From Dicyema japonicum (taxonomy: Eukaryota > Dicyemida > Rhombozoa > Dicyemidae): DNA of 64,000 nucleotides. Of this stretch, positions 56,201-64,000 are shown in pieces. A program made the translations under genes and the position numbers. The notes beneath the pieces were generated by a model that saw only the letters and a list, made by a program, of their open reading frames with translations, ran no database searches and was not told the origin of the DNA. The stretch covers positions 9,632-73,631 of the forward strand of contig RDEW01000071.1 of assembly GCA_011109175.1 (NCBI GenBank). Reading direction: 5' to 3'. How positions within the stretch are numbered: the stretch's first letter is position 1; every line of letters begins with the position of its first letter.

Positions 56201-56985
56201 ACTTTGACGATGAGAACGGACCCGCGGTTCATCAACGTGACCCTTCCTAGTAGTACGAACAGGTACTGGGATCTCATAGGGACTTTGACAAAAAATGGGG
56301 TCTTTGATTTTAATAAATAAGTCACGTGCAATATTAAGACATTTGTTAGTCTACTAATTTAAAATGCGTAAGTTTCCGCGGGTGTTGAGTAGTAATTATC
56401 ATATTGCGACGACGGATTCTCAAAGTTTGATAGTCACATAAACTTGGTAAAACTGAGAAACTTTCTTTATTCCGAAATATTCTTCTAAACAATCTCTAAA
56501 ATAACTAATATTTCCTTACATTAGCAAAATGGAGCTCGCAGCAACGCATAGGATACACAATAATATGCTAAAGTACATATACTAAGTCTTGTTGCTGCGA
56601 ATAATAAACTCAATACTCTCTGGTGTTTGATTCTCTGTTGGTTGTTCAGTGTGACTTGTCCATTAATTTTACTTATAATAATGAGTACCACTAAAATCAT
56701 GAATTAATGAATTTTATATAAATTTAAATAATCTGACTTTTGACTTTCACCTAAATATCTTCTTGTCTTAGCAAATTTACTTTTGTGCCTCCATATTTCT
56801 TCACATGTGGGCTGTCTAAACTGGAATTTTTTTCAATATTGATATGAGACATACCAATCAAAATGAGATATATCAACCATAGTGAGATATAATCCGATCA
56901 AAATGAGATAAACAATGGGGGTAATGAAACACGTGTGGATCAAAATGAAATGATATACAGGGATTGAAATTATCATAAGCCTTGC
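56201..56985. other. No gene seen
   Basis: AT-rich. Three near-repeats of ATCAAAATGAGATA (56857-56915) are noted; otherwise empty. Confidence 0.4.
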
Positions 56986-57225
56986 CTAAATGGTTACACG
57001 AAAAGCATGTGCAACACAAAAAATCTTAGTTAGCCACTTCCATCCTCCACGATTACACGAAATAGATCTCAGCTCATCCAGATCGTCTCCCGTCTTTAGA
57101 CATTTTCCCACTATTTGGTGGTCTTTCTGCAGTATGGTAGGGAGTGTTATCCTCAATCGAAAGGCCAAAGTTCTTGCATTATACGTAAGTATTGATTTCA
57201 CAAATGCATTAAACATTCTCATCGG
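56986..57225 (-). pseudogene. CR1-like LINE tail
   Basis: Open for 78 codons: FVKSILTYNARTLAF, LRITLPTILQKDHQIV, TGDDLDELRSISCN and RGGWKWLTKIF. This aligns with GRPRITLPEVLHKDL...TGDDLDTL...RGAWRKLVKRI at 63665. It looks like a fusion between the ...TYNARTLA RT-connection segment and the tail. Confidence 0.7.
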
Positions 57226-57231
57226 TTAATT

Positions 57232-57540
57232 TAATTTATTAACCCCGGATACACCGAGAAAGAAGTTAAAGTAAACAACTAATAAAGTATATCCAGTTTC
57301 CACTTCTACAGAGTCCATTCGGAATCAGCATAAAAGGAAAAAAACGTCCATTACTTGCAGTTGTGGAAACCCCTCCAGTGGAGTGGGGAAGAGCAAATGA
57401 TCCTTTTTCGTTCCGGCCTGGCACTGGGCGTCACCTTGACAGGTGGATCACATGACGCCACTCTAATAGGAAGAGAAAGGAGGAACAGACAAAACATCAA
57501 CCAATTAACCACGCAGCACCACACATGTAAATTAACAAAT
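57232..57540 (-). repeat. SINE-like dispersed repeat, copy 4
   Basis: Starts TTATTAACCCCGGATACACC and contains CTTGCAGTTGTGGAAACCCC, TCCAGTGGAGTGGGGAAGAG and GACAGGTGGATCACATGACG. It lies against the end of the CR1-like tail at 57225, suggesting insertion next to an A/T-rich 3' tail. Confidence 0.8.
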
Positions 57541-57639
57541 TGTTAACTTAGATAAAAATTTTGCTAATATTAATATGAATAGAATTTACTTTGCCTGATT
57601 TATTTATTTTTATTTCAAATGACTAAGGATATCAGCACG

Positions 57640-58055
57640 TTCTCATAATCAATTTGAAGGTATTTTTTCAATAAGCCAATATTTAGTTTTTTAGAAGATT
57701 TTCGAGTTGTTTTGAGTTTTGGAGGAAATCTGGAATAATTGGAACAGCGTTAACGGTGGTCCCCAAAGTCTATCACTGTGTAAATTGGGATATTTCCTAC
57801 ATATCAATGTTTCAGCCTCCTCAGAGACCGAATAGGCAATTGGCTTGATTTGAAGGAGACTATTCGAGGCGAAAGTGCCCTTATATGTTATTTCCCAGAC
57901 TAGGGGCTCCAGCCGCGAAGAGTCGCTCTGTCCACTATTTTTTCATCATATCTTTGTTAAAGCTTTATGCCTCTGAAAGCTGCAAACAATTCTTTAGCAA
58001 GCATGTAGTGCAAATCCTTTAGCATCGGTATTGATATAGCATACGAATCAAAAGC
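57640..58055 (-). pseudogene. Diverged RLE-type LINE nuclease fragment
   Basis: Minus strand reads DAKGLHYMLAKE-like (about 58020), then RGWSPLVWEITYKGTFASNS, IKPIAYSVSEEAETLICRKY and FQLFQISSKT. This corresponds to the knuckle, LVWDATC.DTFAPSN and the following helix region. The WDAT aspartate is replaced (WEIT), so the nuclease is dead. Confidence 0.5.
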
Positions 58056-58395
58056 TCAAGTCAAAGTAAAAAATCGAGGCGAGTCGTACTTATAAGTTCC
58101 TATACTGGACTTGGGATGAAATTCCCCACTTACAAAAAAGCTAAGCACAACAGACAAGCACGGTGATGTTAGTTCGAGGAATAAGGCATAAATATTTAAA
58201 AAACACAAAATGTATTTAATAATAAATTATAAAATAAAAATATTTATTGTCGCATGTCATCGTGTCCGGCCGTGCCATCATGTCTTGCCAAAGTCTCGAA
58301 ATTAAACATCCCACAACCGATGTTTAAACAATTTTCTCGACTTAAATGTGAATGTAAATTACACAAATGACGTCAAAGAAAAATATAACAAGATA

Positions 58396-58535
58396 ACTCT
58401 AATTTTAACCATAACCCCCTACCCTGACCCCCGACCATAAACGAGACCTACTCAAATCCCTATCATATCCCTAACCCTAACCTTGACTTTAATCCCTAAC
58501 CATGACTCTAATCCCTAACCTTAACCCTATTATGG
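58396..58535. repeat. Degenerate CCCTAA-like repeats
   Basis: Interspersed CCCTAACCCTAACC, ATCCCTAACC, ACCCCCTACCCTGACCCC and CTTAACCCTA words over about 140 bases. The array resembles an eroded interstitial copy of the animal telomere repeat TTAGGG. Confidence 0.6.
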
Positions 58536-58539
58536 GCGG

Positions 58540-60555
58540 CCGAAGTTAATGTATACACATTCCAGTCAAAAAAATTTAATCTTTAAATAGAATATTATTA
58601 AAAATCAAAAAATCGATTTTACCCCTGAGTCGATGAGGTCACGAGGCCTCATCAAATCTGACATTCTTCGGGATAACATAAACCAAAAGTTTACATGTTT
58701 GTTCAAACATATTGAGTATCAATATCTAATCTTTCCATAAAAGAATTTACTCCAAGGTCGGCCAACAGAATTAAGCAAACATTAGGATTTTCCATGCATA
58801 TAATCAGTCAGTACATGAGGTTCATATGCTAAGTCTCTCTAATGTTGAAGGATAAATTTACATTCGACTGAACAACCAATATTAACGGAACGTATTCATG
58901 GTGTTATATATTTACATACTAATATCTCTTGAGGATTAAATATTATGGTGGACATATTTTCTGTTGATATCTCAGTTGATGGCATATATTGGTAGTAGAC
59001 GTATATGACTCCCAAACATCTCATTTGAAAACATTATCCGATTAAGGGTTCAGAAATTCTTAGTCACATTTTATGTTTCCTAACCCTCTTGATGACTTAT
59101 ATTTTGGCAGTCGACATTTTCTGAACAAGAAACATCAAGATAGTAAAACAATGAACAGAATTTAGCATCAAACGAGAAATGCCTGTGTATTCTTTGAATG
59201 AATCAATTGAACTGTGAATTACGTAATACAGAATTGCCTAAGATGTTGTGTAATACTGCACAAGCAGTTCTAGACTATTAATTTGTATGGTGATTATAAA
59301 ATTCCTTGTTCTATAATTCAGTTTCTATGAACTTCCTTTCCGAGGATTCCCTTTCTAGTTATACAGTATGTCCCTTAGTTTACGTTGAGTGTTTTGTTTG
59401 TCATCTCAAATCTGGCTGATAATTGTTGATAAATACACTAAATGATCATCGATGTTGATACAATAATGTTTACCTTTATAAAACAAATTTATTTAAGAAA
59501 GAAAATAGTATGTTTACGTTTTGTGAAAATTTATAAAACTTCATAGTTTGACGTTTGTGTTCATTTTTGTCAAATTTCTTCATTTTTGATTATATTTGAC
59601 TTTTTGAAGGTATTTGATTCTTAAATAATAAATATTGTAACATTTGTTTCATTTTATGTGTGCTGGAGAGTACATTCAATTTGACTGTTTGATTTGGGGA
59701 ATAGTGGGTTTTACTGAGATAGAGATTCCAACACAACAAAATAACCACCAATTGGATCAACTAAGTTATACCCCCGTCATGGATTAAGTCGCTATGAGCA
59801 TCTTTGAGGTTGTTTGGAGGTTATTTGGCAGAACGAGAAAAAAGACCGTTGGATATCACAAAAATCAAATAGTAGGTCATGCAAATATTCCAGAGGGGAG
59901 GTCAAAGAGGACAAATTATGAGAGAATGTTTTTTTTCAAAAGTGACATTTCAACATGTACGTATGTGAAAAAGTTAAACATGACTGATAATCTTTTTGTG
60001 AGCCTTCGTGGAGATGATCGAGTTTATGACTTCACAGTGTGTTAGAAGATAAATCTCTGAATATGCTGGTTTAGCTACAACTACTCCGTTAACGTTATTT
60101 TATGTTCCGGTTGACTCTGAATTAGATATTTGACTAGAGGTTATGGTTAAGGGACATTGTCGGGGTTGATTGTGACAAATTGGTTATGATCGTGTTTTTG
60201 AGTAACCAGTGAAAATACAAAATTGAGGAGATATTTGATACGAAGAATTGAGACGAAGAGATATCAAGGAATCGAAAATAATGAATATTGTACAAACAGT
60301 TGTATTTGTCCAAAGTGAGTTAATGAAATGTTACGAATGTGGGTTAATGTTTTGAGTTTAAAAAACAATAATGTATTGTGAATCAATGATGGCTTCCCAC
60401 ATATTGTTAATATTTATATTAAATATTACATAAATTATATTAAATTATATATAATAAATTATATGTATAAATGCTATTGAGTCGGTTATGTTATTTAATC
60501 GACAATAACATGCATTCTAACCCTGTATAAGCTGATGGTGGGTAATGAGGTCAGG
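58540..60555. other. No gene identified; 2 kb AT-rich DNA
   Basis: The open frame at 59794-60045 (+, 83 codons, MSIFEVVWRLFGRTRKKTVG at its start) has no recognisable family and no splice-joined extension I could find. The rest is A/T-rich without features. Confidence 0.4.
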
Positions 60556-60559
60556 AGTT

Positions 60560-60965
60560 TGTAGAGGCCACAGGAATACTCTTTGAGAATCAGTTGGGTA
60601 CTGTGCGAAAATATCAGGGGGGAAAAAGAGCAGGATATGATCAACAAGTGCCTTTCTGTGTCTCAGAAACTCACTTTTTATTTTGGGTGGATGTGAAAAA
60701 GGCTTATGATTCAGTTGATCATTCTTAATTTGTCGAATGCCTGCACAGTCTGTGTATGCCTGTGTGGTTCACCAGCTTGTATTAGCTGTGATGAATAGGA
60801 GTATTCATCTGAACTATAATAGACACCAAATAGGTTAGGTAAAATTCAAGAGGGGATCCTTCAAGGAGATAGCATGTCTCCAATGCTCTTTGTTCTTTAT
60901 TTGGAGATGTTGAGCAGTCGCTTCAATGAAAGATTTGACTTAATATCAGAATGGAATTGTATATT
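60560..60965 (+). pseudogene. R4/Dong-like LINE RT core
   Basis: Reads FENQLGTVRKYQGGKRAG (motif 2), FWVDVKKAYDSVDHS (motif A, stop after it), and, after a degraded stretch, KRGILQGDSMSPMLFVLYLE and MLSSRFNERFD (motif B). It resembles the element at 35930-37664 but is distinct (QGDSMSPMLF against QGDSLSPQLF). A SINE-like repeat cuts it at 60966. Confidence 0.75.
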
Positions 60966-60967
60966 TT

Positions 60968-61285
60968 GCGCGTGGCGCCATGTGGTGCCGCGTGGTTAAT
61001 TGGTTTAAATTTTCTGCTTGCTTGTCTGTTCCTCCTCTCTCTTCCTAATAGAGAACGTCATGTGATCCACCTGTCTAGGTGACGTCCAGTGCCAGGCCGG
61101 CATGAAAAAGGATCATTTGCTCTTCTCCACTCCACTGGAGGGGTTTCCACAACTGCATGTAATGGACTTTTTACCCTTTATGCTGATTCCGGATGGACTC
61201 TGTGGAAGTGAAAACTGGATACACTTTAATTAGTTGTTTACTTTAACTTTTTTCTCGGTGTATCCGGGGTTAATAAATAAAAAAA
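60968..61285 (+). repeat. SINE-like dispersed repeat, copy 5 (sense orientation)
   Basis: The clearest full copy. The start is GCGTGGCGCCATGTGGTGCC, followed by a CT-rich run, ACGTCATGTGATCCACCTGT, ACTCCACTGGAGGGGTTTCC, GGATACACTTTAATTAGTTG and the end GGTGTATCCGGGGTTAATAA followed by ATAAAAAAATAAG. The AATAAA-plus-A-rich end suggests spread by retrotransposition. It splits an R4-like LINE: RT core on the left, RT-connection segment on the right. Confidence 0.8.
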
Positions 61286-61560
61286 TAAGAAATGGAGAGG
61301 GGATAGGATTCAATATTTTGATAGTTTTAGTCTAAAATTGGTTAGAATAGATAAGATTCATCCTTCCTTACACAAATATCACTGTTCTGTAAGGGTGATT
61401 GTACCTTTCTGGGATTTTTCGTTAATTTCCCTGAAAAAAATACTGCAACAACTGATAAAGCTGAATGTAAAGGCCTTCACAAAGATCTCAGGCGTGGAAA
61501 TGATTTATATCTATGGAATTCTAAAGTCTATATAGATTCAGTAGAGGGAAGAGAAACCTG
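61286..61560 (+). pseudogene. R4/Dong-like LINE, post-RT segment
   Basis: Reads ISLKKILQQLIKLNVKAFTK followed by ISGVEMIYIYGILKSI. This corresponds to the RT-connection segment (K.KLN..N...AIN..A..V..Y..GI..W) of R4-type elements. It probably belongs to the same insertion as 60560-60965. Confidence 0.5.
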
Positions 61561-61669
61561 GACAAGAGACCAATTGATTGGACAATAGACCCTATCCTAA
61601 TAAAACAACACACGTTAAACCATAATAGATATTGTTTTACCCAAATGGAGTAAGAAAATCTATCTAAGA

Positions 61670-61850
61670 ATTTGCAACCTCTCTCAAATCGTCCATAGAT
61701 TCTCCATATCTCAGTTTTCTTTTGACGTATTTGATATGAGCTTTAGGTATCCTTGGAATTGAACGCCCAGAAACGTGGCCCACTCACAACAAAGTATTTC
61801 TCAATCGTAATCTTAGGGTGTATCCATTTCTCCATCTCAAATCAGTAATG
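61670..61850 (-). pseudogene. CR1-like LINE tail, relative of 32200-32420
   Basis: TTTTCTTTTGACGTATTTGA and CCATTTC.CCATCTCAA align with the 32200-32420 copy. Minus strand reads TIEKYFVVSGP. Short and decayed. Confidence 0.4.
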
Positions 61851-63100
61851 GTTATTTATCGATTCATTTTGAAGAAGTCAAGTAAGCTAAGATTTGCCAG
61901 AACTTAATAACTCGTAGTAATATAGTGAAATCACTGCCTCTCTTTATACTTCACAATAATGTTTATTAACAAAAATAAAGCTAAAAACCAGTATACCTCC
62001 ACCGTTTTCTAACGTGAAGTAGTTATATTAAAATTTTAGATTTTAACTTAAAATTCACTTAAAATGCGTTTATAAAATTGAATAAAATAACATTTTAATA
62101 TATGATTTAGCCTCTACGATGTAATTCTGACTATACGAGCGTGTTTCGCTCACAATTTGAGAGGGATAGCCTATCTGTTCAGACGTACTCATTCACTTGA
62201 TCGTACGGATTAATGTTTTTATTGTACTAAGGGTAACAAAATGCTAGTTGATGGTATCTAGTTGTTGGAAATTATTTTTCTTAATTCTCGTATATTCTTA
62301 AATTTTATTATCGTTATTGGGAGGCCTTCCATCATCGATTTGTATGAAAATGCGATCAATTAGCCTTCTACCTCCATACTATGTCTACTTAATTTTCTAT
62401 CAAAGATTCATGCACAACGGAAAGAGAGGTACTTGAGTCCTATAATCTTCAAAGTATCGAATGCAAAAGACTTGAGAAAATTATCTCTCGAGTTCCCGTA
62501 TTGTTTTCTTTGAGAGTTCCCGCAGAGTTCTACTAATTAAAAGATCATTTAATTATTTTATCAATAAAATAAAATTAATTAAAAGAGCGTATTGTTGATA
62601 GAATGTTAACAATGTCACATTTGCTTTTAAAAGAAGGTATATTCATAAGAATGACAAGTATGTAGAGTTCATTTTATGATTATTTGCTAATATCACCAAT
62701 TTTTGAAATCTTGTATTTGCTCTGAGGGTTGATGTGATAAATATACATGAATTACAACCAACTGAGATTAAAGAGTTAGATCACCATACTTAGTTATAAA
62801 GTATATTCTCCACAAACTGTACAACTTGAAACTAATCTTCCCAATGCTCTTCATATTGTCAAATTTCCATGACTTATTCTATCCCAAAAAAGAAAATAAA
62901 AATGTTTTCAATTTCATGTTACGGATAATAACAAATATAACAATTTAGTGAATAATGAAATTATCTTTAATCAATATTGATTTTAATTATTTCACAATAT
63001 TGGATAATCTTATTATGTATGATAGAAACATTATATAATTATCTCATGTTTGGAATCTAGTAATGAGTATGAATACTGAAAAATGAATAAATTTTCAACA
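61851..63100. other. No gene seen; AT-rich DNA
   Basis: No ORF, repeat or RNA gene I can support. Confidence 0.4.
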
Positions 63101-63101
63101 T

Positions 63102-63293
63102 CTAGGAGAAAGTGTTACCGGGAAGTAAATACTGTGACGATAAGTTTTTCTTTTTTATATAAAGATATTTTTGGACTGAAACAATATATCCTCCAGTATC
63201 AATAGTTGCTTTGTATGGAAATATTAAAGGTTCGTGTATTTCATTTGAATATTTGAAAGTGAGAAATATTATAATAATCGTTACTATGTGCAT
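63102..63293 (-). CDS. Possible first exon of a small secreted protein
   Basis: From ATG 63291-63293 the frame reads MHIVTIIIIFLTFKYSNEIH, a hydrophobic signal-peptide-like start, followed by TGGYIVSVQKYLYIKKKN. The GGYIV...K segment recalls NGRGYIVTNKYH at the start of the second CTLD in the lectin-like gene at 34814-35533. A GT follows the LLPG codons (GTAACA at about 63116), and AG sites occur 17 and 43 nt later, but no downstream coding sequence is recognised. It may be a remnant or a short exon. Low certainty. Confidence 0.3.
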   Translation of the reverse strand: MHIVTIIIIFLTFKYSNEIHEPLIFPYKATIDTGGYIVSVQKYLYIKKKNLSSQYLLPGNTFS

Positions 63294-63299
63294 GGTTTA

Positions 63300-63575
63300 T
63301 GGAACCGGTTTTTTTGCTCTTTAATCCACCCTTGATGTCATGAATCTTTATGTTTACTAATGTTTAAATTGTTTAGTTTAATTGTTTTCGTTATGTGAAA
63401 TAAATAATTGTTTTAATTTTATCTCTACAACCGCAAATAAGCAAATATTATTTATATTAAATGTTACGTAATAAATATTATGTAATTAATATTTAATAAT
63501 TTTATCGATTAAATAAATTACAGTTATTTTTAAATGATGATAATTTCTCGGGGTTACAACGGTTGTCTTTCTTGC
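63300..63575. other. No gene seen
   Basis: AT-rich DNA upstream of the last LINE. Confidence 0.4.
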
Positions 63576-63579
63576 CTTA

Positions 63580-64000
63580 AGTATTATTATTAATAGCACT
63601 TTCAAAGAACCAAAAATGTAATTTATTTAATTGAGGTTCCGCTTGTGCCGTATTTTTCTTCAGGTTATTTTTTTCCCACAATTCTCTTGACCAACTTCCT
63701 CCATGCTCCGCGGTTACAGGCAGTTATTCCGAGCGTATCCAGATCATCTCCAGTTTTCAGCTTTCGTCCTACATTGGTCAGGTCCTTGTGTAGAACCTCT
63801 GGCAAAGTTATGCGAGGTCTTCCACGGAACGAGGTATTCACTTCTGGGCAGAAATAGTTATCCATTGCTATTTTAGCAGGCGTCATTAGGCTCATTCGAA
63901 GGATGTGACCAAACAGACGCCATCTTGATTGCCTCAAGAAGCTCATGGAAATTCAAGAGTTACTTCACTAAATAATGTTGAATAAATGCATTGGTATATG
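63580..64000 (-). mobile_element. CR1-like LINE 3' end, best-preserved tail
   Basis: The 93-codon open frame at 63665-63946 reads SRWRLFGHILRMSLMTPAKI, MDNYFCPEVNTSFRGRPRIT, LPEVLHKDLTNVGRKL, TGDDLDTLGITACN and RGAWRKLVKRIVGKK. The 3' UTR (63580-63660) shares GGTTCTTTGAAAG with the plus-strand element ending at 13130 and ends in AATAATAATACTTA. Upstream coding is either frameshifted or beyond the window. This is the reference copy for the tails listed elsewhere. Confidence 0.85.

Noticed and set aside
59794-60045. An 83-codon gene beginning MSIFEVVWRLFGRT
   Set aside because: WRLFGRT superficially resembles the LINE WRLFGHI motif, but the rest does not follow that family, and no other evidence for a gene was found.
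1-64000. tRNA, 5S, snRNA, spliced-leader genes or CRISPR arrays
   Set aside because: I scanned for TPsiC-box words, Sm-site contexts and regularly spaced repeats and found none that fold or fit. A covariance-model search would be needed to be sure.

Overview
This is a eukaryotic, AT-rich, repeat-dominated window. Three genes carry spliceosomal GT-AG introns of only 22-27 nt: five in a RACK1 gene, two in a 14-3-3 gene and four in a C-type-lectin-like gene. Removing them restores uninterrupted conserved proteins read with the standard code (glutamine is CAA/CAG; TAA, TAG and TGA are never needed inside an exon). Introns this small in an animal-like genome full of LINEs are the hallmark of dicyemid mesozoans (Dicyema and relatives, parasites of cephalopod kidneys). 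That is my best guess at the source. The assignment is inferred, since no rRNA or mitochondrial gene is present.

Host genes. (1) A 14-3-3 protein at 8557-9537 (+), 243 aa, with introns of 204, 22 and 23 nt. (2) A secreted C-type-lectin-domain (CTLD) gene at 34814-35533 (-), five exons separated by introns of 24, 25, 24 and 22 nt, with a decayed paralogue at 15739-16319 (-). (3) RACK1 at 54251-55354 (-), 327 aa, seven-bladed WD40 propeller, six exons. A signal-peptide-like first exon at 63102-63293 (-) may belong to a further small secreted protein.

Most of the rest is fossil retrotransposon. Four non-LTR groups can be told apart: (a) an RLE-type LINE with a CxC...H...C knuckle and GKRPDG/WDAT nuclease motifs (0.7-2.5, 3.3-4.0, 25.4-26.9, 27.7-28.4, 41.2-43.2, 43.9, 48.8, 52.7, 57.6-58.0 kb); (b) a jockey-like LINE with an AP-endonuclease domain and a C-terminus ending in an EHR..M..LL..AGIT-like motif (4.3-6.0, 17.3, 18.2-20.3, 21.8-22.3, 23.6-25.4, 28.8-30.2, 46.4, 50.9, 51.3, 52.0, 55.4-56.1 kb); (c) a CR1-like LINE with a RWRLFGHILRM...GRPRITLP...DDLDTL C-terminus (2.5, 7.0-8.5, 11.9-14.5, 23.0, 32.3, 45.5, 57.0, 63.6-64.0 kb); (d) an R4/Dong-like LINE with a FIDD active site (35.9-37.7, 60.6-61.6 kb). 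There is also a roughly 300-bp SINE-like family (five copies), a non-autonomous hAT element with a perfect 8-bp target duplication (52553-53787), a ZBED/hAT transposase relic (33.4-34.5 kb), a Merlin-type transposase relic (48.1-48.3 kb), a 21-bp minisatellite inside an inverted repeat (21.5-22.4 kb) and degenerate CCCTAA repeats (58.4-58.5 kb).

Large-scale structure. The segment from about 1009 to 16340 is colinear with 25437-35560. The second copy lacks 8.5 kb (about 5836-14368), including the 14-3-3 gene, and has gained about 3.4 kb (31.4-34.8 kb) that includes the hAT relic. The window is therefore an old segmental duplication later remodelled by deletion and transposon insertion. One CTLD gene decayed and the other was largely kept. 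A further inverted repeat links bases 1-395 with 32925-33305.
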